Assembly (NCBI RefSeq): GCF_900095735.1
Contig: NZ_FNLO01000004.1
Coordinates: 186,001 to 250,000 of the forward strand
From: Chitinasiproducens palmae
GTDB taxonomy: Bacteria; Pseudomonadota; Gammaproteobacteria; Burkholderiales; Burkholderiaceae
DNA: 64,000 bases
Reading direction: 5' to 3'
Shown here: positions 47,025-57,803 of the stretch, piece by piece
Layout: the number at the start of each line of letters is the position of its first letter
Position numbering within the stretch: position 1 is the first letter of the stretch
Made by a program: the position numbers and the translations under genes
The notes under the pieces: model-generated
The model's database searches: none
What the model was told of the DNA's origin: nothing
The model's input: the letters and a program-made list of their open reading frames with translations, nothing else

Positions 47025-47744
47025 TTACAGTTCCGACGGCTTCGAGGCGTCCGCCGGCAACTGCGGCACCGCCTCCGGCTGATCGATGCGCGCCAGCGGC
47101 GCAGCAGACACGGAGGACGTGGGGTGGCGGCCGCTCGGCCGCGCGCCGGCGGCCGCGAAGTGCCGTTCCAGCTTCTCGATACGTTTCTCCAGACGGGCCA
47201 CTTCGTCGCGCGCGTCGGCCAGCTCGTCCTGCACCGCCTGCAAGGCCTGCACGCGCACCAGGTGCGGATTCTCGTCGAGCAGGTAATCGGCGGCCGCGCC
47301 GGCAAAGCCGCGCCCGACGCGCAGCGCATGCTCCAGCGCCGTGCGGCCGAGGCTGCCCAGCCGATGTGCCGGACCGTCGCCGACGAGGTTGGCCAGGTCC
47401 GCCTCCGGCTCCCAACGCAGGCGTTCGGCAAGCTTGCCGATGGTGGCGGCGAATTCGGCATCGCCTTCGATGCGCACATGCCGCATCGCGGCCGGGCGGC
47501 CGCCCTGCAGGAAGGCCGGATAGGCGTCGCCACCCACTGAAATGGTTACGTCGGCCGGCGCCTCGTCCTCGTGCTCGACCGGCCGCAGCCGGCCGTCGGC
47601 CTCGACCGCGACGCGCAGTTCGACAGGGGCGGCGACCAGGCGCGCGCGCTTGCCGGCGAAACGGGCCAGCTCGGCGCTGGCCCACGCTTCGCGGGCCAGC
47701 AGGTGGTTGACTGCGGCGGAAAACGACTGGGCGGCAAGACTCAT
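47025..47744 (-). CDS. ubiJ: Ubiquinone biosynthesis accessory factor UbiJ
   Basis: A 239-residue protein with an N-terminal SCP2 lipid-binding domain (about 20-110; [37 protein letters not shown]). A coiled coil follows (about 165-200; [20 protein letters not shown]). The tail is Ala/Pro-rich. UbiJ is part of the soluble Ubi complex, holding the hydrophobic intermediates. The ATG at 47744 gives [19 protein letters not shown], the family start. It is coupled to ubiB. Confidence 0.88.
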   Translation of the reverse strand: MSLAAQSFSAAVNHLLAREAWASAELARFAGKRARLVAAPVELRVAVEADGRLRPVEHEDEAPADVTISVGGDAYPAFLQGGRPAAMRHVRIEGDAEFAATIGKLAERLRWEPEADLANLVGDGPAHRLGSLGRTALEHALRVGRGFAGAAADYLLDENPHLVRVQALQAVQDELADARDEVARLEKRIEKLERHFAAAGARPSGRHPTSSVSAAPLARIDQPEAVPQLPADASKPSEL

Positions 47745-47878
47745 TGCATCAGCTTGGGATTCGGTGCAGAGACGGCCGGCTGGGTCTGGCACGACGCCCG
47801 GCATCGATGCCGGAGTGGCGCGCAGGCACTGTTGGCCACGACCCGGCTTGCGCCGGTCCTGCACGGACGCGGCGTCCG

Positions 47879-47917
47879 ATAAAAAAGCCCGCTGCGAGCA
47901 TCTCGCAGCGGGCTTCT
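47879..47917 (-). terminator. intrinsic terminator after the Tim44-like gene
   Basis: On the minus strand AAGCCCGCTGCGAG pairs with CTCGCAGCGGGCTT around a 3-nt loop and is followed by TTTTTTA. It lies 30 bp after the Tim44-like stop and isolates ubiE-tim44 from ubiJ-ubiB. Confidence 0.9.
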
Positions 47918-47947
47918 ATTGTAGGGCACTTCGCCGTCGGTGGGCCG

Positions 47948-48967
47948 TCAGTGCGCGGTGCCGTCGGCCTGTTGAATGCCGGCCAGCAGCCAGCCTTCAC
48001 CGCCACCCTTGCGGCGTGCCAGGTTCCAGACCTCGTCGAGCGGCTCCGCGGCGGCATCCTTCTCCTCGCGGATCAGGCCGGTGTAGCGCACGCTGGCGAT
48101 GTACTGGTCGTTGCGCTCCTCGATGCCGAGCAGTTCCGCGTCCAGGCGGACGACATCGGTCCGATTCGGCGAGGTGCCGCGCGACGCGAGTTCGACCCGC
48201 GTGTCGGCGAACATTTCCGGCGTCGTGAACTCCCGGATGTCATCCAGGTTGCCTTCGTCCCAGGCCGCCTGCAGGCGGATGAAGTGAACCTTCGCGTTGC
48301 GCAGGAACGCGTCCCGGTCGAAATCGGCCGGCACGCCCCACGGTTGGGCCGCGGCGGTGGCAGCCGTCGCGCCGCCGAATGCGCCCGTGCCCGCACCCGC
48401 GCCCATGCCCGCGCCGAGCGAGGCCGGCGTCTGGTAGCCACCGTCGGCACGCGTCGCGCCGTAGGACGGTGCATCGTCCTGACGGCCGTAAGCGGCGCCG
48501 CCCGCGGCGCCGTAGGCCGGCTGCGGCTCGCGACGGCGCATGAAGCGGCGCACCAGCCAGATGACCGCGAACGCGATGATCGCGATCACGATCAGGTTCG
48601 CCATCGCGCCGGCGAACGCGCCGCCGAGACCGAAGTGCGACAGCAGCGCGGCGATGCCCAGCCCCGCGGCGAGGCCGGCGATCGGGCCGAGCCAGCGATT
48701 GCGCGCGGGCTGCGGGGCCGGCGTGGCGGGTGCCGCAGCCGGCGCGGCCTGCTGCGCGGGACGCGTCGGCTGCGTGGCCGGCGCGCGGTATTGCTGCGAC
48801 ACCGAATTCGACTGGTGTCCGAAGCTGCGGCCGCCGCCGAGCCGCTTGGCATCGGCGTGCGTCGGCAACATCGTCATCGCGACAAAGCCGGCCACGGCCA
48901 GCGCGCCGAGCCGGGAAGCGAGCGCGCCGCGCCAGCCGCGTCTGTGTACCGTCTTTGAAATGGACAT
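47948..48967 (-). CDS. Tim44-like domain membrane protein
   Basis: A 339-residue exported or membrane protein. It has an N-terminal signal segment (LGALAVAGFVAMTMLPTHADA), a Gln/Pro/Ala-rich linker, a second hydrophobic helix (LIVIAIIAFAVIWLVRRF, about 125-145), then a Gly/Ala-rich stretch. The C-terminal Tim44-like domain (about 210-330) shows HFIRLQAAWDEGNLDDIREF and TTPEMFADTRVEL. The function in bacteria is unknown. It lies 33 bp after ubiE on the same strand, an order common in Burkholderiaceae, and a terminator follows. Confidence 0.85.
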   Translation of the reverse strand: MSISKTVHRRGWRGALASRLGALAVAGFVAMTMLPTHADAKRLGGGRSFGHQSNSVSQQYRAPATQPTRPAQQAAPAAAPATPAPQPARNRWLGPIAGLAAGLGIAALLSHFGLGGAFAGAMANLIVIAIIAFAVIWLVRRFMRRREPQPAYGAAGGAAYGRQDDAPSYGATRADGGYQTPASLGAGMGAGAGTGAFGGATAATAAAQPWGVPADFDRDAFLRNAKVHFIRLQAAWDEGNLDDIREFTTPEMFADTRVELASRGTSPNRTDVVRLDAELLGIEERNDQYIASVRYTGLIREEKDAAAEPLDEVWNLARRKGGGEGWLLAGIQQADGTAH

Positions 48968-49000
48968 CCTGGAAACCCTCAAAAGGTTGGGAACGAACCG

Positions 49001-49732
49001 TCAGAATTTAACGCCAACATGCAGCGCAACGACGCCACCTGACAGATTGTAATATTTGACGCGCTCCAGTCCAGCTTGTTCCATCATTTTTTTGAGTGTT
49101 TCCTGATCCGGGTGCATCCGGATCGACTCGGCGAGATAACGATAGCTGTCGGCATCGCCGGCGAAACGGCTGCCGAGCCACGGCAGGACCCTGAACGAAT
49201 ACAGGTCGTAGGCCTGCGCCAGCGGCTTCCAGACCTTCGAGAATTCGAGCACCATGACCTTGCCGCCGGGCTTCACGACACGGTGCATCTCAGCCAGCGC
49301 CTGGTCCTTGTGAGTCATGTTGCGCAGCCCGAAAGCCACCGTCACCAGATCGAAGTGGTTGTCGGGAAAGGGAATTTTCTCCGCGTCGCAAAGCACTACC
49401 GGCGTCACCACGCCAGCGTCGAGCAGGCGGTCGCGGCCGACGCGCAGCATCGAGCCGTTGATGTCCGACAGCCAGACCTCGCCATCCGGACCGGCCTGCC
49501 GCGCGAACGCCTTGGCGAGGTCGCCGGTGCCGCCTGCAATGTCGAGCACCTTCTGGCCCGGACGCACCGCGGCCTGCCCGATCGTGAACGCCTTCCACAT
49601 CCGGTGCAGCCCGCCGGACATCAGATCGTTCATCAGGTCGTACTTGCCTGCGACGGAATGAAACACCCCGGCGACCTTCTGCGCCTTTTCGTCTTCATCA
49701 ACCGTCTGATACCCGAAGTGCGTCTTGCTCAT
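49001..49732 (-). CDS. ubiE: Ubiquinone/menaquinone biosynthesis C-methyltransferase
   Basis: A 243-residue SAM methyltransferase that C-methylates the demethoxy-ubiquinol ring. It shows [20 protein letters not shown], motif [17 protein letters not shown], and [20 protein letters not shown]. The ATG at 49732 (MSKTHFGYQ) is supported by an AGCAATG context and conserved N terminus. It starts a unit with the Tim44-like gene. Confidence 0.96.
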   Translation of the reverse strand: MSKTHFGYQTVDEDEKAQKVAGVFHSVAGKYDLMNDLMSGGLHRMWKAFTIGQAAVRPGQKVLDIAGGTGDLAKAFARQAGPDGEVWLSDINGSMLRVGRDRLLDAGVVTPVVLCDAEKIPFPDNHFDLVTVAFGLRNMTHKDQALAEMHRVVKPGGKVMVLEFSKVWKPLAQAYDLYSFRVLPWLGSRFAGDADSYRYLAESIRMHPDQETLKKMMEQAGLERVKYYNLSGGVVALHVGVKF

Positions 49733-49852
49733 TGCTGTTGTCCTTGTCGTGTCGTCCACGCCATGCGCCCGGTGCCGCACGCCGGCGCGGCATCGGGGCA
49801 GGCAGTCCTGCCGGCCTCAGTGGCTTCCGTGGCCTCGGTGCTGGCCGCAGCC

Positions 49853-50314
49853 TCAGTGGCAGCCGCAGCCGCTGCCGCAGCCGCCCGCGGCGTTCGCCGG
49901 GGCCGGGGCGCCACCGGTACCGCTGACGCGCGCCGGCTCCAGCGGCTCGCGGCTCGCGCCGGCGGCCTGCAGGCGATCCAGATACTGCTGCCAGAGCGCC
50001 TCGCGGCGGATCGCCAGATTGTAAAGATAGTCCCAGGAATACAGGCCCGACGCATGGCCGTCCGAAAAGACCGGCTTGATCGCATAGTTGCCGACCGGTT
50101 CGATCGCGTCGATCGACACCTCGCGCTTGCCCGTCTGCAGCGTCTCCTGCCCGGGACCGTGACCGACCACCTCCGCGGAGGGCGAATAGACGCGCAGGAA
50201 TTCGCACGGCAGCCGGAACACCCGCCCGTCCTCGTATTGGAGTTCGAGCGCACGGGATTGGCGATGCAGCACCAGGCCGGTCGGCACCGGCGTATCGTTG
50301 GACAAACCTGCCAT
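49853..50314 (-). CDS. DUF971 (GBBH-like N-terminal) protein
   Basis: A 153-residue protein of the DUF971 family, related to the N-terminal domain of gamma-butyrobetaine hydroxylase. Visible are LQYEDGRVFRLPCEFLRVYS and HASGLYSWDYLYNLA, both typical. The last ~15 residues are Gly/Cys/His-rich (GGCGSGCGCH), a possible metal-binding tail. It is often near ubiE. Function unknown; relatives have been linked to Fe-S or iron handling. Confidence 0.87.
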   Translation of the reverse strand: MAGLSNDTPVPTGLVLHRQSRALELQYEDGRVFRLPCEFLRVYSPSAEVVGHGPGQETLQTGKREVSIDAIEPVGNYAIKPVFSDGHASGLYSWDYLYNLAIRREALWQQYLDRLQAAGASREPLEPARVSGTGGAPAPANAAGGCGSGCGCH

Positions 50315-50407
50315 GACGGCTCACTCGGTGATCGTCCACGACGCGGCGGGCCGCGGACTGAAAAAGGAATGGCTGCGGCCGGCCTGCGCGGGCTGCAGCA
50401 CATCGGC

Positions 50408-50462
50408 GCGGCTCAGTTGCGGCCCAGTTGCGGCTCAACTGCGGCTTCAGTGCGGCTCAGTT
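50408..50462. repeat. intergenic tandem array, 5 x 11 bp
   Basis: Five units of GCGGCTCAGTT with minor changes (GCGGCCCAGTT, GCGGCTCAACT, GCGGCTTCAGT) follow at an exact 11-bp period. They fill part of the 187 bp between the HIT gene stop and the DUF971 gene start, both minus strand. The array would be in the leader or promoter region of the DUF971 gene. Confidence 0.85.
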
Positions 50463-50501
50463 GCCACTTCGCCACAAAGGCCGCATGCCCAGGCTCGCCG
50501 G

Positions 50502-50930
50502 CTAGCGCCACTCATGCAATTCTGCCACGACTGCCGCGCGCAGATCGCTGGCGCGCGCCCGGCGTGCGGCCAGGATTTCCGGCGCCACATCCCGCACCGG
50601 CGCGGCCCAGATCGCCTGCGGGAAGTGCCGGTCGTCGCGGTAGCGCGGGATGACGTGCCAGTGCAGGTGCGGCACCATGTTGCCCAGTGCGGCCAGGTTG
50701 ATCTTGTCGCACGCCATGACTGCGCGCGCCGCCCGTTCAACCGCCATCACCACGTCCAGCATGTGGGCCTGATCATCGCGCGGCAGGTCCGACGCCTCGG
50801 CGACGTGGGCATCCCAGATCACCCGGCACAAGCCGGGATAGTCGGGCTCGTCGGCCAGGATCACGCGCAGTCGCTCGCCGCGCCACAGCACCGTGCCGCC
50901 GTCCGTCTCGCACAACGGGCAACCGCTCAT
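50502..50930 (-). CDS. HIT family protein
   Basis: A 142-residue histidine-triad hydrolase. The catalytic motif is [10 protein letters not shown] (about residue 95), together with [14 protein letters not shown]. It would hydrolyse nucleotide phosphoramidates or dinucleotides; the exact substrate is unknown. The N terminus [12 protein letters not shown] has a CxxC that may hold zinc. Its ATG overlaps the stop of the large oxidoreductase gene (ATGA), so the two are coupled. Confidence 0.9.
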   Translation of the reverse strand: MSGCPLCETDGGTVLWRGERLRVILADEPDYPGLCRVIWDAHVAEASDLPRDDQAHMLDVVMAVERAARAVMACDKINLAALGNMVPHLHWHVIPRYRDDRHFPQAIWAAPVRDVAPEILAARRARASDLRAAVVAELHEWR

Positions 50931-53900
50931 ACCAGCACCCGCTCGATGCCGCCGTCGTTGGCGCGGCCGACATAGTCCGCCATCCAGTTTTCGCCCAATA
51001 CGTGGCGGGCCATCTCGACGACGATGTAATCCGCCTCGACCGCCGCATCCTCGCCATAACGCGACAGACCCTGCAGGCACGACGGGCAGCTGGTCAGCAC
51101 CTTCACCGGCCCGTCGAAGCCGTCGGCCCGGACCTTCGCCGCGCCCTTGCGCATTTCCTCTTCCTTGCGGAACCGCACCTGCGTCGACACGTCGGGGCGC
51201 GTCACCGCAAACGTACCGGACTCGCCGCAGCACCGGTCGTTCTTCTCGATCTTCGGCGCGCCGGTTTCGCTGCCCATCAGCGCATTGACCAGCTTCAGCG
51301 GTTCGATGGTCTTGATCGGCGTGTGGCAGGGGTCGTGGTACATGTAACGCTGCCCAGTCACGCCGGTCAGCCGCTGCCCCTTTTCCAGCAGGAACTCGTG
51401 GATGTCGATGATGCGGCAACCCGGGAAGATCTTCTCGAATTCGTAGCCGGCGAGCTGGTCGTAACAGGTGCCGCACGACACCACCACGGTCTTGATGTCG
51501 AGGTAGTTCAGCGTGTTGGCGACGCGGTGGAACAGCACGCGGTTGTCCGTGATCATCTGCTCGGCCTTGTCGAACTGGCCGCTGCCGCGCTGCGGGTAGC
51601 CGCAGCACAGATAGCCGGGCGGCAGCACCGTCTGCACGCCGACGTGCCACAACATCGCCTGCGTCGCCAGCCCCACCTGCGAGAACAGCCGCTCCGAGCC
51701 GCAGCCCGGGAAGTAGAACACCGCCTCGGTGTCCGCCGTGGTCGACTTCGGGTTGCGGATGATCGGGACGATCTTGTTGTCCTCGATGTCGAGCAGCGCG
51801 CGGGCCGTCTTCTTCGGCAGATTGCCCGGCATCTTCTTGTTCACGAAGTGCACGACCTGCTCGACCACCGGCGCGCGGCCGACCGTCGCGGGCGGGTGCG
51901 CGGTCTGCTTGCGCGCCAGCTTCTTCAGCACGTCGTTGCCGGCGCGCTGCGCCTTGTAGCCCCACTTCAGCATCAACTGCCGCGTGAAGTCGATGGTGCG
52001 CGGGTTGGTCGCGTTCAGGAAGAACATGCCGGCGGCCGCGCCCGGATTGAATTTCTTCTTGCCCATCTTGCGCAGCAGATTGCGCATGTTCATCGACACG
52101 TCGCCGAAGTCGATCTTCACCGGGCACGGCGTCGCGCACTTGTGGCAGACCGTGCAATGGTCGGCCACGTCGGTGAACTCGTCCCAGTGACGGATCGAGA
52201 TGCCGCGGCGCGTCTGCTCCTCGTAGAGGAAGGCCTCGATCAGCAGCGAGGTCGCGAGGATCTTGTTGCGCGGGCTGTACAACAGGTTGGCGCGCGGCAC
52301 ATGCGTCGCGCACACCGGCTTGCACTTCCCGCAACGCAGACAGTCCTTGATGCTGTCGGCGATCGCGCCGATCTCCGAGCGCTGCATCAACAGCGATTCG
52401 TAGCCCATCAGACCGAAGCTCGGCGTGTAGGCGTTGCGCAGATCGGCGCCTTCGAGCAGCTTGCCCTTGTTGAAGCGCCCTTCCGGATCGACGCGCCGCT
52501 TGTAGTCGCGGAACGCGGCGATCTCGTCGTCGGTGAGGAATTCGAGCTTGGTCACGCCAATGCCGTGCTCGCCCGAGATGACGCCGCCGAGCGCGCGCGC
52601 CAGCGCCATGATGCGGGCCACCGCGGCATGGGCGTCCTGCAACATCGCGTAGTTGTCGGAGTTGACCGGCAGATTCGTGTGAACATTGCCGTCGCCGGCG
52701 TGCATGTGCAGCGCCACGAACACGCGGCCGCGCAGCACGCGCTTCTGGATGGCCTGTGCCTCGTCGAGGATGGGCTTGAATTCCCCGCCGGCAAAGATCT
52801 GCCGCAACTGGGCGCGCAACTCGGCCTTCCACGACGCGCGAATGGTCCGATCCTGCACTAGGTCGAACAGGCGGGCGCCCGGCTGCTGTGCCTGGCGCGC
52901 CTCGAACGCCGCCGCGTGGTCAGCGTAACCGAGCGTATCCAGCGCGGCGCGCGCCTCGGCCAGCGGCGTATCGAGATGGTCGCGCAGGTATTGCCAGCGC
53001 CGGTCGACCGCGTCGAGCAGCGCCAGCGCCTGGGCCACGCGGTCCTCCAGCAGCTCGGCGCTCGGAATGTCGTTGGCGTCGTCGCTCTTGCCCAGCGGCA
53101 GGTTGCCCGCCGCGAAGAACTGCCGCAGCGCGGCCAGGATCGCCAGCTTGTTCTTCAGCGACAGCTCGATATTGATGCGCTCGATGCCGTCGGTGTACTG
53201 GTCCATCCGGTCCAGCGGGATGACGACGTCCTCGTTGATCTTGAACGCGTTGGTGTGCTTCGCAATGGCTGCGGTGCGGGAGCGGTCGAGCCAGAAGCGC
53301 TTGCGTGCCTCCGGACTGACCGCCACGAAGCCCTCGCCGCTCTTGCCGTTGGCCATGCGCACGACCTCGGAGGTCGCAAGCGCGACGGCGTCGGCGTCGT
53401 CGCCGACGATGTCGCCGATCAGCACCATCTTCGGGAAGGCATTGCGCTTGGACTTGGTCGCGTAGCCGACCGCGCGCAGATAGCGTTCGTCCAGGTGTTC
53501 GAGGCCCGCCAGGATCGCGCCGCCCGCCTTCGCGGTCTGGAACAGGTAATCCTTGATCTCGACGATCGACGGAATGGCGTCGCGCGCCTGCCCGAAGAAT
53601 TCGAGACAGACGGTGCGCGTGTGGGCCGGCATCTTGTGCAGGATCCAGCGGCCGCTGGTGATGAGACCGTCGCAACCCTCCTTCTGCACGCCGGGCAGCC
53701 CGGCGAGGAACTTGTCGGTCACGTCCTTGCCGAGGCCTTCCTTGCGAAAGCGCCGGCCCTCGATCCGCAGCGTCTCCGCGCGCAGCCGCTTCTCGCCGGG
53801 CGCGTGCCTGCCGTCGTACCAGACGAGCTCGAAGGTGGCGACGTCGACATCGTGGATCTTGCCGAGGTTGTGATCCATCCGCGTGACTTCGAGCCAGTCG

Positions 53901-54904
53901 CCGTTCGGATCGACCATCCGCCACCACGCCAGGTTGTCCAGCGCCGTGCCCCACAGCACCGCCTTCTTGCCGCCGGCGTTCATCGCGATATTGCCGCCGA
54001 TGCACGAGGCATCGATCGACGTCGGATCGACGGCGAACACGAAGCCGGCCTGGTCGGCCGCCTCGGCCACGCGCCGCGTGACCACGCCCGCGCCCGAAAA
54101 GATCGTGGCGACCGGCTGCGAAACGCCGGGCAGCAGCGTCATCTCGACCGCGCCCAGGGTTTCGAGCTTCTCGGTGTTGATCACCGCCGAGAAGGGCGTG
54201 AGCGGCAGCACGCCGCCGGTGTAGCCGGTGCCGCCGCCGCGCGGGATCACGGTCAGACCCAGTTCGAAGCAGGTCTTGACCAGCGCCGCCATCTCGTTTT
54301 CAGTGTCCGGCGTCAACACGACGAACGGAAACTCGACGCGCCAGTCGGTGGCATCGGTTACATGCGACACGCGCGACAGGCCGTCGAACTTGACGTTGTC
54401 GCGCCGCGTGACTTTCGCGAACGCCTTCACCGCGCGGCGGCGCAACTCGGCGGTGGTCTCGAATTCGCGCGCGAACAGGTCGACCGCCGCACGCGCGGCA
54501 GCGAGCAGCACCTCGACGCGTCCCGCGCGTTCGCGACCCGCCACGTCCGCGTGGCTGGCCAGGTCCGCGTCGCGTCGCTTGGCGATCTCGCCGAGCCGGT
54601 GATGCATTGCGTCGGTCAGCGCGGCGCGGCGCCGCGGATTGTCGAGCAGGTCGTCCTGCAGATACGGGTTGCGCTTGACTGCCCAGATGTCGCCCAACAC
54701 CTCGTAGAGCATCCGCGCCGAGCGGCCGGTGTTGCGCTCCGCGCGCAGCTCCGCCACCGTCTGCCAGGCATCGTCGCCCAGCAGGCGCATGACGATCTCG
54801 CGGTCCGAGAACGAGGTGTAGTTGTACGGGATTTCGCGCAGCCGGGGCTCGTCGTGCGCGTCGGCAAGCGCACCGTTCAGGTCGAGGACGTGGGGAGCGT
54901 TCAT
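50927..54904 (-). CDS. Giant DUF3683 FAD-linked oxidase / Fe-S oxidoreductase
   Basis: A 1325-residue fused protein. DUF3683 occupies about 10-190. An FAD-binding PCMH domain follows ([20 protein letters not shown] near 235). The FAD-oxidase C domain ends with [18 protein letters not shown] (about 735-755) and [13 protein letters not shown]. Two 4Fe-4S motifs come next ([14 protein letters not shown] about 853, [13 protein letters not shown] about 915). Then two cysteine-rich CCG domains: [20 protein letters not shown], and [16 protein letters not shown]. The layout is GlcD-GlcF in one chain and points to D-lactate or D-2-hydroxyacid dehydrogenation feeding the quinone pool. Substrate is inferred. 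The ATG at 54904 gives MNAPHVLDL. Confidence 0.88.
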   Translation of the reverse strand: MNAPHVLDLNGALADAHDEPRLREIPYNYTSFSDREIVMRLLGDDAWQTVAELRAERNTGRSARMLYEVLGDIWAVKRNPYLQDDLLDNPRRRAALTDAMHHRLGEIAKRRDADLASHADVAGRERAGRVEVLLAAARAAVDLFAREFETTAELRRRAVKAFAKVTRRDNVKFDGLSRVSHVTDATDWRVEFPFVVLTPDTENEMAALVKTCFELGLTVIPRGGGTGYTGGVLPLTPFSAVINTEKLETLGAVEMTLLPGVSQPVATIFSGAGVVTRRVAEAADQAGFVFAVDPTSIDASCIGGNIAMNAGGKKAVLWGTALDNLAWWRMVDPNGDWLEVTRMDHNLGKIHDVDVATFELVWYDGRHAPGEKRLRAETLRIEGRRFRKEGLGKDVTDKFLAGLPGVQKEGCDGLITSGRWILHKMPAHTRTVCLEFFGQARDAIPSIVEIKDYLFQTAKAGGAILAGLEHLDERYLRAVGYATKSKRNAFPKMVLIGDIVGDDADAVALATSEVVRMANGKSGEGFVAVSPEARKRFWLDRSRTAAIAKHTNAFKINEDVVIPLDRMDQYTDGIERINIELSLKNKLAILAALRQFFAAGNLPLGKSDDANDIPSAELLEDRVAQALALLDAVDRRWQYLRDHLDTPLAEARAALDTLGYADHAAAFEARQAQQPGARLFDLVQDRTIRASWKAELRAQLRQIFAGGEFKPILDEAQAIQKRVLRGRVFVALHMHAGDGNVHTNLPVNSDNYAMLQDAHAAVARIMALARALGGVISGEHGIGVTKLEFLTDDEIAAFRDYKRRVDPEGRFNKGKLLEGADLRNAYTPSFGLMGYESLLMQRSEIGAIADSIKDCLRCGKCKPVCATHVPRANLLYSPRNKILATSLLIEAFLYEEQTRRGISIRHWDEFTDVADHCTVCHKCATPCPVKIDFGDVSMNMRNLLRKMGKKKFNPGAAAGMFFLNATNPRTIDFTRQLMLKWGYKAQRAGNDVLKKLARKQTAHPPATVGRAPVVEQVVHFVNKKMPGNLPKKTARALLDIEDNKIVPIIRNPKSTTADTEAVFYFPGCGSERLFSQVGLATQAMLWHVGVQTVLPPGYLCCGYPQRGSGQFDKAEQMITDNRVLFHRVANTLNYLDIKTVVVSCGTCYDQLAGYEFEKIFPGCRIIDIHEFLLEKGQRLTGVTGQRYMYHDPCHTPIKTIEPLKLVNALMGSETGAPKIEKNDRCCGESGTFAVTRPDVSTQVRFRKEEEMRKGAAKVRADGFDGPVKVLTSCPSCLQGLSRYGEDAAVEADYIVVEMARHVLGENWMADYVGRANDGGIERVLV

Positions 54905-55288
54905 GTTTGATACTGTGAGGGCCGGACGGGCCGGCATTGCGCTCGGATGGCGCATTGGGCACTACGGAAAGCGGCCGGGAAACGGATGCGACACACCGGG
55001 AACAGTCACCGGTGCACCACCCGTTGCCGACGGCTCGGCGGAACTCAGCGGGATCGACGACAGCGCCACGATCGTGCCCGGCCCGGCACCGCGGCGGCAG
55101 CGCCAGCGAACGGGGAGCGAAGCGATCGGCGGATCGGAGAGCGCATTGACTGGCGCGTCGCGAAAAAGGAAAGCGCGATTGTACTGCAAGCCCCGCGACC
55201 GCGCCGGCCCGGCATGCGTGCGTCCCGCGCCGTGCCTAGGGGAAGCTCCCCGATGGCCGGTTGGCCGCGAATCGGCGAGAATGATGCG

Positions 55289-55927
55289 ATGAAACCGTCG
55301 TCCGCCCCCGCATCCGCCGCTGCCGCTCAGACCGTTCCGCTGGGCATCCTGCTTGCCGCCGGTTCCGGCAGCCGTTTCGCCGAAGCAGGTGGCGAAGGCC
55401 CGAAATTGCTGGCCCCGCTCACCGACGGTCCCGAAACCGGCCTGCCGATCGCCTTCGTCGCCGCGCGGCGCATGCGGGCCGCCCTGCCCCGGGTGGTGGC
55501 CGTGGTGCGCGAAGGCGACGGCGCGCTGGCCGACTGGCTCAGCCGCGCGGGTTGCGACGTGTTCACTTCCGCGGAATGCGCGCGGGGCATGGGCGCCAGC
55601 CTCGCGGCGGCGATCCGCGCCTTCCCGTCGCCGAGCGGCTGGGTGGTCGGGCTGGCGGACATGCCGTCGATCGCGCCCGCCACCATCCAGCAGATCGCAC
55701 AGGCCTGCGCCACCGAGGACGCGATCGTCGCCCCGGCCTTCGAGGGCCGACGCGGCCATCCGGTCGCGTTCGGCGCCGCGCACGGCCCGGCGTTGGCGCT
55801 GCTCGATGGCGATATCGGCGCGCGCACGCTGGTCGCCTCCTATCCGGTCGAAGTGCTCAACACCCGCGATGGCGGCGTGGTCCGCGACATCGACCGGCCG
55901 CGCGATCTGCTCAAGCGCTCCCACTGA
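55289..55927 (+). CDS. MocA/MobA-like nucleotidyltransferase
   Basis: A 212-residue NTP transferase. The nucleotide-binding start is LGILLAAGSGSRFAEAGGEG followed by PKLL, the MobA/MocA signature. A metal-binding Asp is in VVGLADMPSIAP. FEGRRGHPVAFG is conserved in CTP:molybdopterin cytidylyltransferase (MocA). It would attach CMP to the molybdenum cofactor of the xanthine-dehydrogenase family; the exact nucleotide is uncertain. The ATG at 55289 is the third ATG of a cluster, with GGCGAGAAT upstream. It is divergent from the giant oxidoreductase, with 384 bp between; that gap has no other recognisable gene. Confidence 0.85.
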   Translation: MKPSSAPASAAAAQTVPLGILLAAGSGSRFAEAGGEGPKLLAPLTDGPETGLPIAFVAARRMRAALPRVVAVVREGDGALADWLSRAGCDVFTSAECARGMGASLAAAIRAFPSPSGWVVGLADMPSIAPATIQQIAQACATEDAIVAPAFEGRRGHPVAFGAAHGPALALLDGDIGARTLVASYPVEVLNTRDGGVVRDIDRPRDLLKRSH

Positions 55928-56084
55928 CGCTCCCTCGGCCCCCTCCGCCCCTTGCCGCGCGCGACCGGCCGGCCATGGCGGCATAGAGCGCGGGGTAGAG
56001 GGCCGCATAAAGGGCAGGTACAAAGGCTGGCCTGACGGCAGCAGGCGCTATCATGCTGCTTTTTCCGCACGCAGCGCCCTGCCG

Positions 56085-57626
56085 ATGTCCGCCACCGACT
56101 ACCTCCGCAAGATCCTGAATGCCCGCGTCTATGACGTTGCACGCGAATCCGAGCTGGATTTCGCGCGCAACCTGTCCGCCCGCTTCGGCAACCGGATTCT
56201 GCTCAAGCGCGAGGACAACCAGAGCGTGTTCTCGTTCAAGCTGCGCGGCGCCTACAACAAGATGGCGCAGCTGGGCGAGGCCGAGCGTGCGCGCGGCGTG
56301 CTCGCGGCCTCCGCGGGCAACCATGCGCAGGGCGTGGCGCTGGCCGCCTCGCGTCTGAGCTGCACCGCCGTCATCGTGATGCCCGTCACGACGCCGCCGG
56401 TGAAGGTCGAGTCGGTGCGCGCGCATGGCGGCGCGTGGGTCGAGGTGGTGCTGGCCGGCGAATCGTACTCGGACGCGTACGCGCGCGCGCTGGAGCTGCA
56501 GGCCGAGCGCGGGCTGACCTTCGTGCATCCGTTCGACGATCAGGACGTGATTGCCGGTGCCGGCACCGTCGGCATGGAGATTCTGCGGCAACACCAGGGG
56601 CCGATCGAGGCCGTCTTCGTGCCGATCGGCGGCGGCGGGCTGATCGCCGGCGTGTCGGCCTATGTGAAGGCGGTACGGCCGGGCACCAAGGTGATCGGCG
56701 TGCAGACGGAAGACTCATGCGCGATGGCGCGGTCGCTGGAATTGGGGGCGCGCGTCGCGCTGGACGAGGTCGGACTGTTCTCGGACGGCACCGCGGTCAA
56801 GCTGGTTGGCGAGGAAACCTTCCGGCTCTGCCAGGCGCACGTCGACGAGGTGATCCGCGTGGACACCGATGCGCTGTGCGCGGCCATCAAGGACATCTTC
56901 GCGGATACGCGCAGCCTCGTGGAACCGGCGGGCGCGCTGGCCGTGGCCGGGCTGAAAGCCTATGTGGAGCGCGAGGGGCTGCGCGACGCGACACTGGTCG
57001 CGATCAATTCCGGCGCCAATCTCAATTTCGACCGGATGCGTTTCGTCGCGGAACGGGCGGAAGTCGGCGAGGCCCGCGAAGCCGTGTTCGCGGTGACCAT
57101 TCCGGAAGCGCGCGGCAGCTTCCGCCGTTTCTGCGCCCTGGTCGGCGAGCGCAGCGTGACCGAATTCAACTATCGGATCGCCGACCCGGAGAAGGCGCAC
57201 ATCTTCGTCGGCATCCAGACCCGCAACCGCGGCGAACGCGCCGAGCTGGCCGCCGCGTTCGAACAGGCCGGCTTCCCGACCGTCGACCTCAGCAGCGACG
57301 AACTGGCGAAGCAACACGTGCGCTACATGGTCGGCGGCCACTCGCCGCTCGCCCACGACGAACTGTTGTACCGCTTCGAATTTCCTGAACGGCCCGGTGC
57401 GCTGATGCGCTTCCTGTCATCGATGTCCCCCGACTGGAACATCAGCCTGTTCCACTATCGCAACCAGGGCGCCGACTACAGCAGCATCCTGGTCGGCCTG
57501 CAGGTGCCGGCCGCCGAGTCGGCGGAATTCGCCGGCTTCCTGAAGAACCTCGGCTACCCGTGGTGGAACGAGAGCGACAATCCGGCCTACCGCTGCTTCC
57601 TCGGTGGTTCCGCCCGCCAAAGTTGA
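56085..57626 (+). CDS. ilvA: Threonine ammonia-lyase (biosynthetic)
   Basis: A 513-residue PLP enzyme that deaminates threonine to 2-oxobutyrate, first committed step of isoleucine synthesis. The PLP Lys is in SVFSFKLRGAYNKM. The phosphate-binding loop is PIGGGGLIAGVSAY and the substrate loop is ASAGNHAQGVALAA. Two ACT-like regulatory domains are in the C-terminal 170 residues, as in the allosteric E. coli IlvA (feedback by isoleucine). The ATG at 56085 begins MSATDYLRKILNARVYDVA. It follows the MocA-like gene by 157 bp. Confidence 0.96.
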   Translation: MSATDYLRKILNARVYDVARESELDFARNLSARFGNRILLKREDNQSVFSFKLRGAYNKMAQLGEAERARGVLAASAGNHAQGVALAASRLSCTAVIVMPVTTPPVKVESVRAHGGAWVEVVLAGESYSDAYARALELQAERGLTFVHPFDDQDVIAGAGTVGMEILRQHQGPIEAVFVPIGGGGLIAGVSAYVKAVRPGTKVIGVQTEDSCAMARSLELGARVALDEVGLFSDGTAVKLVGEETFRLCQAHVDEVIRVDTDALCAAIKDIFADTRSLVEPAGALAVAGLKAYVEREGLRDATLVAINSGANLNFDRMRFVAERAEVGEAREAVFAVTIPEARGSFRRFCALVGERSVTEFNYRIADPEKAHIFVGIQTRNRGERAELAAAFEQAGFPTVDLSSDELAKQHVRYMVGGHSPLAHDELLYRFEFPERPGALMRFLSSMSPDWNISLFHYRNQGADYSSILVGLQVPAAESAEFAGFLKNLGYPWWNESDNPAYRCFLGGSARQS

Positions 57627-57803
57627 TTCATCGGCCGCGCCGGCGCCATCGCGCGAACGAGCGCCGCGGCGCATGGCCGGCGGGAACGGAGCGAACGCAA
57701 GGAACGGCAGAACCGACGCGAGCCGGCACCGGCGCGGCCGTCGCGACGTGACGGACCGCAGGCCGGACGCGCCACGCGCCGGCACGCATCATTGGAGTCT
57801 AGT

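Noticed and set aside
57627-57803. Possible preQ1 riboswitch before queF
   Set aside because: The 177-bp gap has no C-rich hairpin loop and A-rich tail next to the ribosome-binding site, so no preQ1 aptamer can be drawn.
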